Origin: Hansfordia pulvinata
Lineage: Eukaryota > Ascomycota > Sordariomycetes > Xylariales
Assembly (NCBI GenBank): GCA_006538405.1
Contig: BJKQ01000014.1
Span: forward strand, 1,178,001 to 1,242,000
DNA length: 64,000 nt
Direction: 5' to 3'
Below, in pieces: positions 1-11,010 of the stretch. The notes beneath the pieces were generated by a model that was given only the letters and a program-made list of their open reading frames with translations, did not search any database and was not told where the DNA came from. The translations under genes and the position numbers were made by a program. Position 1 is the stretch's first letter, and each line of letters opens with the position of its first letter.

Positions 1-523
1 TCCGTATACCCGCACGTTGCGTGGAGCCTCTTTGCTGGACCAGACGCCAGCAACTCGCCTCCAGCACCGCACCTGGATTGCATCTGACAGAAAGCCCGCC
101 CCCCTCGTGCCTTCCTCGCAACAAAACAACAAAACGCCCATCCGCACCCGTCGGCAATTGCCCAGGCAGGCGCGATTCTACTCGTACGCGCGCTCGGTCG
201 TCACCGCCCCCGCTGAACGCCAACACAACACAACCCAACCCAATCCGGCCCAGCCCTACGAGTACTCTCACTCGTACGCCATCCCTGCGGCTTCGGGTAG
301 CAGTTGCCTCGGCTCACCTCCACTGGCTTATTATTAGGTTGCCGGAAGCTCCCCCTTAGCTGCCTCTTTCCACTTCTCCGGTGCCCCCCCCCCCCCCCCC
401 CCCCACTCGCCGACCTCGATACCTCTACAATCACCACCTCCACCTCTACCTCCACCACCACCACCACTACCGCCCACCTCCGCCAGCTCATCCTCGCCCA
501 CACTCTCACTCGCCCCCATCGCA
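1..523. promoter_or_regulatory. Upstream region and leader of FOX2
   Basis: No coding evidence here: open frames on both strands are proline/arginine-rich readings of pyrimidine-rich leader DNA. The stretch holds a 21-base poly-C run at 384-404, about 120 bases before the FOX2 start. A CTC/CAC-rich pyrimidine leader runs from about 405 to 520, as is common just before Pezizomycotina start codons. A CCTCGG hexamer lies at 307-312, and a motif of the TACGAGTA/TACTCGTA type at about 258-280. Confidence 0.5.
307..312 (+). promoter_or_regulatory. Candidate FarA/FarB (fatty-acid response) site CCTCGG
   Basis: The hexamer CCTCGG lies about 210 bases before the FOX2 start codon. In Aspergillus nidulans the fatty-acid regulators FarA and FarB act through CCTCGG, and beta-oxidation genes such as foxA are targets. 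A single hexamer can occur by chance, so this is a plausible site supported by the gene's function, not a demonstrated one. Confidence 0.4.
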
Positions 524-3500
524 ATGGCCGGCCAATTGCGCTACGACGACCAGGTCGTCGTCGTCACCGGCGCCGGCGGCGGCCTCGGCAAGGCCTACGC
601 CACCTTCTTCGCCTCCCGCGGCGCAAAGGTCGTCGTCAACGACCTCGGCGGCTCCTTCAAGGGCGAGGGCAACTCGACCAAGGCCGCTGACGTCGTCGTC
701 AACGAGATCAAGGCCGCCGGCGGCCAGGCCGTCCCCAACTACGACAGCGTCGAGAACGGCGACCGCATCATCGACACCGCCATCAAGGCCTTTGGCCGCA
801 TCGACATCCTCCTCAACAATGCAGGCATCCTGCGCGACATCAGCTTCAAGAACATGACCGACCAGGACTGGGACCTCATCATCAAGGTCCATGTCCGCGG
901 CTCCTACAAGTGCGCCCGCGCCGCCTGGCCGCACTTCCGCAAGCAAAAGTACGGTCGCGTCATCAACACGGCCTCCGCCGCCGGCCTCTTCGGCAACTTT
1001 GGCCAGGCCAACTACAGCGCTGCCAAGCTGGCCCTCGTCGGCTTCACCGAGACCCTCGCCAAGGAGGGCGCCAAGTACAACATCCTCGCAAACGTCATTG
1101 CCCCCATTGCCGGCTCCCGCATGACCGAGACCGTCATGCCCCCCGAGCTCATCGCCGCCCTCAAGCCCGAGTGGATCGTTCCCCTCGTCGCCGTCCTCGT
1201 CCACAGCTCCAACAAGTCCGAGACCGGTGGCATCTACGAGGTCGGCGGCGGCCACGCTGCCAAGCTGCGCTGGGAGCGCTCCTCGGGCCTGCTGCTCAAG
1301 GCCGACGACTCGTACACCCCCGACGCCATTATCCGCCAGTGGGACAAGGTCATCGACTTCTCCAAGCCCGAATATCCCGACGGTCCTGCCAACTTCATGG
1401 GCCTGCTCGAGCAGTCCATGAAGATGGACCCCAGCCCCCAGGGAGAGAAGCTCGATTTCACCGGCCGCGTCGCTCTGGTCACGGGTGGCGGTGCCGGCAT
1501 TGGCCGCGCTTACTGCCTGGCCTTTGCCAAATACGGCGCCTCTGTTGTCGTCAACGACCTCGTCGACCCCGACACAGTTGTGAACGAGATCAAGAAGGCC
1601 GGCGGCAAGGCTGCCGGCGTCAAGGCATCCTCCGAGGATGGTGAGAAGGTTGTCAAGGCCGCCGTCGAGGCATTTGGTCGCCTCGACATCATTGTCAACA
1701 ATGCTGGCATCCTTCGTGACAAAGCCTTCACTAACATGGATGATAACCTCTGGGAGCCTGTCATGAACGTCCACCTGAGGAGCACCTACAAGATCACCAA
1801 GGCCGCCTGGCCCATCCTCCTCAAGCAGAAGTACGGCCGCATCATCAACACCACCTCCACCAGCGGTATCTACGGCAACTTCGGGCAGACCAACTACGCT
1901 GCGGCGGTAAGTAACAGCCCGGTTCTCGGCTTCCCGGGCCTCCTACTTCGAGTGATGATGCTGATCTGTCCTACAGAAATGCGGTATTCTTGGCTTCTCT
2001 CGTGCCATTGCCCTCGAGGGTGCGAAGTACAACATCAACGTCAACACCATCGCCCCCAACGCCGGTACTCAGATGACGGCCACCATCATGCCCGAGGAGC
2101 TCCTTCAGGCCTTCAAGCCCGAGTACATTGCGCCTCTCGTTCTGGCTCTGTCCAGCGACAAGATCCCCAAGCAGCCCACGGGCAACCTGTACGAGGTCGG
2201 CAGCGGCTGGTGTGGACGCACAAGGTGGCAGCGCACCGGCGGCGCCATGTTCCCCATCAACGTCGAGTTGGTTCCTGAGGAACTGGTGAAGAAGTGGGAC
2301 CAGATCACCAACTTTGACGATGGCCGTGCGGATCACCCGGAGAAGATGTCAGCCGGGATGGAGCGGGTCATGGTGAACCTGGAGAAGCTGAAGGGGGGAG
2401 CGAAGGTATGAAAGCGTCATCTCCTCTCCCCTCCCAGTTGTGTATATAAGACATCTAGTGTAGTATCAAAGACTTGAGCATTGACACGGTGTCCCTCAGC
2501 AGGCCGAAAGCGACGAGGGCAGCCAGTACCTGGAGGCCATCGCCAAGGCCCAGAAGGCGCAATCTTCCGGCACCGAGTTCAGCTACACGGACCGCGACAG
2601 CATGCTCTACAACCTGGGCATTGGCGCCAAGCGGACCGACCTGCCGTACGTATTTGAGGGCCATGAGAACTTCCAGGTGCTGCCCACATTTGGTGTGATA
2701 CCCCAGTTCGGGGCCGACATGCCGTTCAACTTTGACGACGTGGTGCCCAACTTCAACCCCATGATGCTGCTGCACGGCGAGCAGTTCCTCGAGATCAAGA
2801 AGTTCCCGATCCCGACGGCGGCGCGGACCACGAGCTACGGGAAGCTTATCGAGGTTGTGGACAAGCAATCTGCCGCCATCCTCAAGACGGGCGTCACCAC
2901 GGTGAACGCCGAGAGCGGCGAGGAGCTGTTCTACAACGAAAGCACCGTCTTCCTGCGCGGCTGTGGTGGCTTTGGGGGCCAGAAGAAACCGGGGGAGCGC
3001 GGCGCGGCCACGGCGCCCAACATCCCTCCGAAGCGGCACCCGGACGTTGTCGTCGAGTCGCCGACGACCGAGGAGCAGGCCGCTGTCTACCGTCTGAGCG
3101 GTGACTACAAGTAAGTTCGGATTCGGGCCCCCATCCTGCACCCCATCCTGCACCCTTGCGTTGCCGCGGGGTAGTATAAGGCACAAAAACGCGGCTTGTG
3201 GCGAAGACCTGACTAATGATTAATCCCCCATTGTGTGCTCAGCCCTCTGCACATCGACCCCAACTTTGCCAAGATGGGCGGCTTCAAGCAGCCGATCTTG
3301 CACGGCCTCTGCTTCATGGGCATTGCGGGCAAGGCCGTGTACGAGAAATTTGGGGCCTTCCGCAACGTCAAGGTGCGCTTTGCGGGGACCGTGGTGCCCG
3401 GGCAGACGCTCGTGACGGAGATGTGGAAGGACCCGGACAGCGCGCGGGTCGTGTTCCAGACCAAGGTCAAGGAGACGGGCAAGCTGGCGATCTCGGGCGC

Positions 3501-3534
3501 CGCCGTGGAGCTTGTAGAGGGCGGCGGCAAGTAG
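524..3534 (+). CDS. FOX2: Peroxisomal multifunctional beta-oxidation enzyme (hydratase-2 / (3R)-hydroxyacyl-CoA dehydrogenase)
   Basis: Exons are 524-1906, 1977-2405, 2500-3110 and 3243-3534, giving about 904 residues, the usual size for fungal FOX2. (The third exon may start at 2503, one codon later.) Intron phases agree throughout, and the last intron has a GACTAAT branch region near 3210. Order of domains: a first short-chain dehydrogenase with a [13 protein letters not shown] nucleotide-binding loop and an NNAG motif; a second with [12 protein letters not shown] and NNAG; then a C-terminal hot-dog hydratase-2 domain whose signature GDYNPLHIDP spans the last intron. The enzyme hydrates trans-2-enoyl-CoA and oxidises the (3R)-hydroxy product in peroxisomal beta-oxidation. 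The start lies in a good context (CGCAATGGCC), and the N-terminus matches the family. Oddity: the protein ends in GGK, so no PTS1 tripeptide is visible. A CCTCGG element lies upstream. Confidence 0.96.
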
Positions 3535-4901
3535 GCACGTACGTGCAGGTGAAGTGGCCGACTGATGAGATCGAAAAGGGGTGTGAGACCATGTACTCGT
3601 AGGTGAGGTACCTGCCCAGGTACTTACTCTTGTACATTGCGCTCCGGAAGAGCAGGATTGGCGCCGGTCTGTCTCTGGAGGCGCGCGTCTATGCCGCGAA
3701 CCGACGCTGTGTGGCGGTGGCGGAATGATGTCTGGTGCTGGGTACCTTACCTACCTAAACCAATGAGTAACGAATGTGTTCCAATTACATACACCTACTT
3801 ACCTGCCTACCTCTGATATATACTTCTCGTTCGTTTTCTTTCCATGCCGACTTTTGCCAGCGTCGGTTGGCTGTACCGTGTCACAAGCCTCCGGCTCTGG
3901 CGCAACTCGCCCCCCGTCGTCAACTTGGCCTTTCTTTCCAGGGCGCAGGGCCTTGGCGGCTTGCGAGCGCTCCTGCCGCTGACGTGAATTTCCTGGGAGG
4001 AGCGCGGTGGTAAGGCTGAGGTCAGACGGCCGCCTGCGGCAGATTTTCTCGCCGCCTGGAATCTCACACAACAAGGCGAGCCCAAATCGACAGCGACTTG
4101 TGGCTCGCGACGCTGGGGGGGGGGGGGGGGGGAAGAAAGAAAACGATTCTGGACGCCGCTAAGGGACGGAAGAGGATCCCCCTATAACGAGCAGCGCCTG
4201 GTCCGCCGTCCGCGCCAGTGGCAAAGACTGGTGGCCGTACGAACATGCCAGAAGGGCAAGATCGTATACACGGCCGTTTCGAATTCCGTCGTAGGAACGC
4301 GCCGGAGGCGAGGACGCCTCACTTGGTCCCCGGGATCGAATCGAAATATCAAATAAGCGACTCCTTGCACCGGGGATGTCGACCGAGGAGGAAGGCCCCC
4401 CCCATACGCAAGTGTGGCCGCAATAATGAGACGGCTGCCTGGTCTCGCACTCTTCGGGAGAATAAGAGCGCTCGCAGTCGCTCCCAGGCAGTGTCTACGC
4501 TACGCCGTCGCGGCTGTCGTTTTTTTCCCTCCATATATTGACTAAGCATTCACATATACCCTTACACCAACGGTCATAATACCAACGGTAACACCACAAC
4601 ATACCAGACCCAATCTGGGCTCACATGAGAGAAGGAGACCACGGGGAAAGCACGACTTGGGCAACTGTCTGGCCGCACTATCGAACATCCTGGCACAGGT
4701 ACGGCTTGGTAAAAACCAATCAGCCGGTACATTCGACACGCGCGCCTCACCACGCGGCCTACATACATAGGTTGGCTCGTCAGAATCACCACGGTGCGGT
4801 ACCGACAGAAAGGGGAGGCGAGGTGAGGGAACAGCAACCGAGAAAGGATAAAACCCGTGTCCCTACATACCTACCTACTTTCCCTGTACACAAGGACGGA
4901 C
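3535..4901. other. Intergenic spacer after FOX2
   Basis: No convincing gene. It contains the FOX2 3' region, TACC/CCTAC-type short repeats (around 3735 and 3790-3815), an 18-base poly-G run at 4115-4132, and a leader with TACCTACC repeats just before the next start. Open frames on both strands are short and of arginine/proline-rich composition. Confidence 0.5.
4115..4132 (+). repeat. Poly-G tract (18 bases)
   Basis: An uninterrupted run of 18 G in the spacer between FOX2 and the small secreted protein gene. It is one of several such runs in the window. Confidence 0.9.
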
Positions 4902-5525
4902 ATGCGGCGCGCCACCACAGTAGCCCTGCTTCTGCAGGCAGCCCTCGCCGGGGCCTGGGTCATCGGCGCCCGGGGCGGCGGCGGCGGCGGCGGCGAGGCC
5001 AAGAAGGCCCTCGAGACCCGGGGCGACTGGGATTTCCAGCTCAAATTGTAAGTTCCACGGCCCCGCCAATGCGCGACAGCGGCAGGAGAGGCCAAAAAAA
5101 AAAAAAAAAAAAACCCCAAAGTTTCTGCAGGCAGAGAAAAAAAGACAAAAAAGCTGACCGCGGCCCTGGGACTTTTCAAAAGCTTCGCGGACAAAAAGTG
5201 CGATCCACGCAAGTACCCTGGCACGTCCCCGCTGGCGCCACAGGTCTACTTCTCGCAGCAGGTTAAGAAGGGGGAGTGCTACGACATCGGGACGCCCATG
5301 AAGTACTTCTGGCTGAACAACGACGACTGCAAGATCACGACATACGTCAGTCAGGTAGACGGCTTCTTTCCCTGGAGCAAGCCCAAATGCGAGGATAAGA
5401 TTGACGAGCAGGAGGGCAAAGAGGACGGATGCCAGGCCCTGACGAAACCCAAAGACCTGAACGGCAAGGTCCCTGTTTGGGGCTTCAGGAACGTCAACTT
5501 CTTCACCGTTGAGTGCGACGACTAA
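4902..5525 (+). CDS. Small secreted cysteine-containing protein (unknown function)
   Basis: Exon 1 is 4902-5047. It encodes a short basic start, a hydrophobic stretch (VALLLQAALAGAWVIGA) that reads as a signal peptide, then a run of seven glycines and GDWDFQLK. The donor is GTAAGT at 5048. The best acceptor ends at 5182, with a GCTGAC branch point about 25 bases upstream; exon 2 is then 5183-5525 and the protein has 162 residues. An acceptor ending at 5134 also keeps the frame but would add a lysine-rich insert. The mature part has six cysteines (in DKKC, KGEC, NDDC, KPKC, EDGC and VEC), suggesting three disulfides. I do not recognise the family. Size, secretion and cysteines would fit an effector-like or cell-surface protein, but that is inference. 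The intron carries a 20-base poly-A run at 5094-5113. Confidence 0.7.
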
Positions 5526-5928
5526 GGCTGGCCTGGCGGGGAAACACTGCGCGCCTTGCCTACGCGGCTCTCCGCACCAAGTCGAAGCCTGCTTCCCTAT
5601 TTCACCCCTGGACTCCCGAGGCTGGTCCTGTCTCTACTTTGTGCCCAGGCGGGACCCGAGCCCAGCGTCCACCCGCGCTGGCCGTGAGCGTCGTGGACTC
5701 TTCGCTTCTAACAGTAATCTTACTTCAGTATAAAGAATGGAAATTTGTTGATATATTTGGCCCGGTGAATGCCCGAAAAGAACAGTTCTCGCTAAACGCC
5801 ATGCCACATGATGCTCGTATCATCCCAAAACAGGCCTCCAAGGTCTTGTAGAAAAAGTATGTACAACCGCTATGGAAGGACACGGATCCCCTGCCCCCTC
5901 CAGCTTTCGCGTCGCGGGCCAGCGGTGA
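5526..5928. other. Convergent 3' spacer
   Basis: The space between the stop codons of the secreted-protein gene (+) and VPS26 (-). It presumably holds both 3' UTRs. I see no gene. Confidence 0.5.
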
Positions 5929-6962
5929 CTACGCGGGCGCGGGCAGCGGGGCCTGGACCTTGGGCTCCGGTACCGTGGCAATGGAGTTCTGGTCCGGGAC
6001 AGCAGCATCCGGGGCCTGGCGGTACAGGATAATCTCGGACTGCTTGAAGTAGCGGCGAGCATCCTCGTCGATCAGGACAAGGCTGAGGTAGTAGCGCGTA
6101 GAGAACTTCTTGTTGACATCGCGGAAAGTTGGCGTCAGGTCGAAGCCGCCCAGGAACAGGCGGATCGGAATGGTCTCGCCACGGGAAGGGGAGCCGTCCA
6201 TGATCTGGCCATCTGTCAGTGCTTGTGACTTACCGACGTTGGGAAAAGTGTAGGGGGGGGGGGGAAGCTGACCTCGAACCGGACCAGAGTCTCGCTCTCG
6301 TTGTACTGATTAGGGGCGGCACCCGTCGTCTCGCGGCGGATGATGGAGAGCTCCATGTGCTTGATCTTAAGGCGGACGAGCAGGAAGTAGATGCGGCCGA
6401 CAATAACGTCCTTCAGGTGATACTTGCTCTTGGAATATTCAAACTCGATATGGAGGCAGTCCTCTATTCCGACGTCCATCTTGATGGAAGAGTTGAGCTC
6501 CGGGGGGATGCGGTAGGAGTAGACCCAGAGGTCCTTCTCGCGGATGACGTCGGCCATGCGGCGGGCGACAGTGACGCGGACGAGGTAGCGCAGCTTGACA
6601 TTGATGCCGTTGTAGGACTCGTACTGCTTCTCGACGTTCTTGAAGTTGAAGTCGAAGGTCTGGGGATGCTGCAGGTCGCCGGGGGCGGCGAGCTCCTGGT
6701 TGAGCGAGAGGAACTCGTAGTGGTTGCCGCGATCGAAGAACATCTCAATCGTGCCGACAAACTGGACCTTGATGCCCGTGTGCTCGAGGCGCTTGCCGTC
6801 CTTGGGGCGGACTGTGACGGCGCCCTTGACCGACTCGCCGTCCATGTACAGCGGCGCCTTCTCGCGGCGGTTCTTGTCGAGGCGGACGTCGACCATGTTG
6901 CGCTCGTCGCCATCCTCGAGGACAATGTCGATGTCGACGGGGGTCGCGAAGAAGTAGGACAT
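5929..6962 (-). CDS. VPS26: Vacuolar protein sorting-associated protein 26 (retromer)
   Basis: Two exons on the minus strand, 6273-6962 and 5929-6204, separated by a 68-base intron (GTCAGC donor, GGCCAG acceptor) that falls exactly between VRFE and IMDG. The product is 321 residues with the arrestin-like fold of VPS26: MSYFFATPVDID start, VQFVGTIE, ESYNGINVKLRY, YSYRIPPE, EFEYSKSKYHLKDVIVG, ELSIIRRE and GGFDLTPTFRDVNKKFS, all in family order. VPS26 is the cargo-recognition subunit of retromer with VPS35 and VPS29, retrieving receptors from endosomes to the Golgi. The ATG at 6962 is chosen over an in-frame upstream ATG at 7076 because family members begin MSYFF. The intron contains a 12-base G/C homopolymer. 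The gene diverges from RPL9. Confidence 0.96.
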
Positions 6963-8356
6963 GATGGGCGGCGCGGCGTCTCCTGCCTCAAAAGCGTGAG
7001 GGGTCGCGTCGGGTCGGGTCGCAGAGCGAACGGGCGAGAGGGCAAACGAGCCGGATTGGGCGGCGGCCGTGGGCAAACGCGGGGCGGGCGGTGATGGTCG
7101 TCGAGCGAGGAGCGAGCGATAGGCGAAGGCGGCGGGTATACGCGGGAGGCGAGAGGTGGGAGGGAGGGAGCTGATGGGGGAGTGCGCGGAGTACGAGCTG
7201 TTACGAATGGGAAGCCTCGTCGTCCGCAGGGAGGTGGCAAGGCTGTCGGCGCGAGCTCACTGCTGTCACCTACGGAGTACTCGTAGTCCCGGTATGTACG
7301 ACTGCTCGTAGGCGCAAGGCAACGGATGGCATTGGCTGCCGGCGCTGGCAGTCAGGTCGATGGTGGTGGGGTGCGAGTGGGTGGTTCCGTTCCAGCCTCG
7401 GGGCCGAGTTGAGCTGCCCAAAGTCTACCTGGGCATTCGAGTAGGTGGTGATGAGGGTAGAATTGGAGAAGACCTCAGTGCTGGCGGCAGAGCAACCTGG
7501 CACCTTTGTCACTCCCACCGGCTGTCGTCCTTCTTCCACTCACCAGTGACTTTGAAATGGCTGGGTTCCCGTGCTAACCCAGAGGTATTGGAGGCACAGC
7601 GAGTTCCCTCTCCGGTTAGGTAATGGACCGTTGAGCGATTGGGACACCGGCGTACGAGTACTCGCAAGTAAGGTACACACTCCAATCGGTTGCCATTTCG
7701 GGATTCACGGCTACGTCGTGTGGCTGCTGTGAGCTGATCAGCCTCACTCGGAAGCACCAGCCACAGATGCCGTGTCATGATCCACTGCAGCGTCAGGTTC
7801 ACGAGAGGTGTCCGTCCTAAGGTATTGGTAGATGGGATCCACTCGGCTGGCGTCTTGTACCTATGAGAAGATGGGCGCTCACAGCACTCCAGTACGAGTG
7901 TTCGGTACGAGATGTGGTGCGAGTACCTAGTAGCCCAGACTCCAGTCGGCTGGTGTTCAATCCGCCAGCTGAGAGAGAGCCCCGTCACTCATCTTCACCT
8001 GCCAGCTTCCCCTCGCCGCCGAGCCCAACCCTAAACGAAGTCCCCTTGTACCGCCGTACCCAGCCTGTCCCACCTCCGCCCATCGATAGGTGCCCCCGAC
8101 AATTTCTGGGCACACAGAATTTCGACCAAAAATTCACGACCGTAGCGTCACTAGCACCCACACCAAGGAAAAGTTCACTCTCGACCATCTACGCCCAGCA
8201 ATCCCGCCTCGCATCGCCCAGTTAACCCCAGGTAAGCCGCCGACCCCTCTGATCTCCAACGACCGACCGCCCTGTCGCCCGCCTCGCCTGAATCAATCTC
8301 TCTGACAAACGACTCCCCCATCCCACAGGTCGGCCGCCCCAGACACCACCTTCAAG
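6963..8356. promoter_or_regulatory. Bidirectional promoter region of VPS26 and RPL9
   Basis: A 1.4-kb spacer between divergent housekeeping genes with no supported coding gene. It holds TACTCGTA-family motifs near 7270-7280 and 7650-7665, a telobox-like AACCCTAAA at 8028-8036, and a probable 5' UTR intron of RPL9 at 8232-8328. That intron has a GTAAGC donor, a CTGAC branch near 8302 and a CACAG acceptor. Confidence 0.55.
8028..8036 (+). promoter_or_regulatory. Telobox-like AACCCTAAA upstream of RPL9
   Basis: AACCCTAAA lies about 325 bases before the RPL9 ATG and about 200 before its 5' UTR intron. Telobox (TTAGGG/AACCCTA) motifs bound by Tbf1-type proteins are known in ribosomal-protein promoters of several fungi. 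One copy is seen, so this is suggestive only. Confidence 0.35.
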
Positions 8357-9486
8357 ATGCGCTACATTCACAGCGAGGAGACCCTCGAGATTCCTGAGGG
8401 AGGTACGTTGATCGACGCCATGCCGCTACACCTGAGCCACCATCACCACCACCCCAAGGAGGAGGATCCGATCGATTCAGTGCAGGCAGTGCGCGAGGCA
8501 GCAATACGGATCAGCAGCAGCGAAAATACCACATGGAGTTTGACGGACGAATCGAGAAGCCGGAAGTGTCTCTGATGCACGACAGCGAAGAGAAGGGCGG
8601 CGCAGAGACGTGCTGAGGTGGCCAGGGAGCATCGTCATTTCATTGACGATGCGCGAACGGCACTTTGCATTGGGAAAGAGACGAGTCGAGAGCCAGGAAC
8701 GGCCCAACCACAACCAAGGCTTCCGCCGCCCCGCCCCGAGCCAACCCGACGACATATGCTGCCACTTTGCTGCCCGCTGCTGCCTCTGCTGGATCCTGAC
8801 TTGGATTCTGACTCGACACGCTCACCCAACCTTGTCGACAATATTCTGTTCCATTATAGCTGACACTCCGCCCTCTTCACAGTCAAGATCCACATCAAGT
8901 CCCGCAATGTCACCGTTGAGGGCCCCCGCGGCAAGCTCTCCAAGGACCTGAGCCACATCGCCGTCAACTTCTCCAAGCCCAAGAAGAACGTCGTCGCCAT
9001 CGAGATCCACCACGGCGCCCGCAAGAACGTCGCCGCTCTCCGTACCGTCCGCTCCATCATCAACAACCTGGTCATCGGTGTCACCAAGGGCTTCAAGTAC
9101 AAGATGCGCTACGTCTACGCCCATTTCCCCATCAACGTCAACCTGGACAAGGACGCCGAGACCGGCAACTTCGAGGTCGAGATCCGCAACTTCATCGGCG
9201 AGAAGCTCGTCCGCAAGGTGGCAATGCAGTCTGGTGTCGAGGTCGAGGTCTCCAAGGCCCAGAAGGACGAGCTCGTCCTGACCGGCAACTCACTAGAGGC
9301 CGTGTCGCAAAGCGCCGCCGACATCCAGCAGGTCTGCAGAGTCCGCAACAAGGATATCCGGAAGGTAGGTTACGGGTCCCCACCCCCAGCCCGTCCGCCC
9401 TCGATCGCCGTTGCTGACTTTCTGCGCCACAGTTCTTGGACGGTATGTACGTGTCCGAGAAGGGCAACGTTGTTGAGGAAGCGTAA
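8357..9486 (+). CDS. RPL9: 60S ribosomal protein L9 (uL6)
   Basis: Exons are 8357-8402, 8883-9364 and 9433-9486, coding for 193 residues, the normal length. The start MRYIHSEETLEIPEG continues across intron 1 into VKIHIKSRNVTVEGPRGKL, then INNLVIGVTKGFKYKMRYVY and FIGEKLVRKV, and ends DGMYVSEKGNVVEEA. All of this is characteristic of eukaryotic L9. The protein sits in the large ribosomal subunit near the sarcin-ricin loop and stalk base. Intron 1 is 480 bases, long for this genome, and contains a perfect hairpin at 8630-8651. A 5' UTR intron is likely at 8232-8328. Intron placement right after the first codons is typical for ribosomal-protein genes. Confidence 0.97.
8630..8651 (+). other. Perfect hairpin inside RPL9 intron 1
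   Basis: CATCGTCA at 8630-8637 and TGACGATG at 8644-8651 form an 8-bp perfect stem with a 6-base loop. It lies in the middle of an unusually long ribosomal-protein intron. It could be part of an intron-encoded RNA, a splicing-control element, or chance. I could not find convincing paired C/D boxes of a snoRNA. Confidence 0.45.
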
Positions 9487-10889
9487 ACGGGGCAAATGGG
9501 TACATCTTTCTTTCTGGGTCTCAATCAGGAGTCACCGGGGTTCTGCATCTGACGTAGCGAGAGATTAGCTACGAAAATGAAACCAAAATACCAAGTGATG
9601 AATTCAATACCTCGGCACGTCTTCTGGCGTGTTTCGCTCAACCTCAAAAAAGCTTCCGTTTCGTCTTGGTTCAGTCCCGGGTCGGAATGCTCGGTAGCCA
9701 CATGGCCGAGATTGAGAAAGATGACCATGCTATCACGCGGCATAGGTGTTCGATCAGCAGGACGATGCGTGACGGGGCAAGCACTTATCGCAAAACAACT
9801 CTCTTCATCACCAGAGAGTGCAAACTAAGTGGTGGACAACGACTCAAAATGACTCTCCGGTTGGCCGGAGCAATATCGGCTCACTGGCCGTCTTGAGCAG
9901 CAAGGAGCAGCGTTGATGTTGCCGCTCAGACTGGGCCGGACCTGCGGACATGATGGAGGGCTCGGAACGCTGTCCGCCGTGTTCTGCGCAATCAGATGAG
10001 ATCGCGCCTCGGGACACACGGTGAGATGCTTCATAGTCGCTGGGCCCACGGGATGCCCCATCCTTTTAAAAGTGAATCTTTTGATTGTTAGCTTTTCAGC
10101 CATGTTAGTTGCGGGAAGCTTCTAAGCTGCTGTTCTGTCCGCGATTCGGGCATGGTCCGTCCAAGTGCCACCATAAAACAAGCCGGCTCCTCGGGACGAC
10201 ATGGTCGATTGGCTGTACCTCTTACTGTACGACTCCGAGTCATGGCTGCGCTCATCTTCAGGAGATCTGGCCGCGGGCTCTGATGCCTGGACGTCGACTC
10301 AAGGCGACCTTGGACAGAAGAAACAAGGCCTCAATAAGCACGTTGGGAATGGAGTATATTTGTTCCATCCATGGGGCCAGTACGCGGTGCGATACTGCCC
10401 ACGTTTTCTCCGAGTGGGCGTGCGGGCGAGCTAGACTATGCTTAACTGGGCTTACAAAAGTGAAGCTATTCCCATCTAGCACATCTTGCCGAATATTACC
10501 CAGGCGGGCGTTCCAAACTGCTTCCTCCTCCCCTCCGGCTGGGGGCAGTGCTCAGCTACTCTTCGGTAGCCAAGGCGGCTTGAACTGAGTCCCGTGGCCG
10601 GGAAGCTCTTGTGAGCCTTGTGCAAATGTCATTAAGCTGGGTGCATTGTGGTCCCTCTCAGAAGCATGGTATATGCGATAGGCTGCGCCCGCGCGCCCGG
10701 TGCAAACGCGTTCTTTTAAGTGCGCGAATGACCTGCGCTTGAGACATTCATTCTGAACACACGGGTGGTCTTCACCGTATTTCTGTCCACACTTCCCGTC
10801 GCGTGACGAGCAGGCTTACAGCGCCTCGCGCTTTTCCTCGAACTAGTTCTGGTCAAGATCCTGCGAGAGATGGGCGTCAGCAAGCTGTG

Positions 10890-11010
10890 TCCTCTCTCTC
10901 TCTTTCTCTCTCTTTCTCTCTCTCTCTCTTTCTCTCCCTCTTTCTCTCCTCTTTCTCTCCCTCTTTCTCTCCCTTCCTTTCCTTCTTCCTTTCCTTCTTT
11001 CTTTCGGGAG
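10890..11010 (+). repeat. CT/CTTT pyrimidine microsatellite
   Basis: An almost pure pyrimidine tract of CTCTCT, TTTCTC and CCTTTCTT units about 120 bases long. It creates spurious lysine/arginine/glutamate-rich frames on the minus strand. Confidence 0.9.

Noticed and set aside
506..1774. 422-codon open frame antisense to FOX2
   Set aside because: Mirror of a strongly codon-biased gene (GC-rich third positions); Gly/Val/Asp-rich composition is typical of such shadows.
4160..4300. tRNA-like segment with GTTTCGAATTCC resembling a B box
   Set aside because: No acceptor-stem pairing or anticodon arm could be formed around it.
6219..7094. 291-codon frame antisense to VPS26
   Set aside because: Shadow of the VPS26 exon with Val/Asp/Leu-rich composition.
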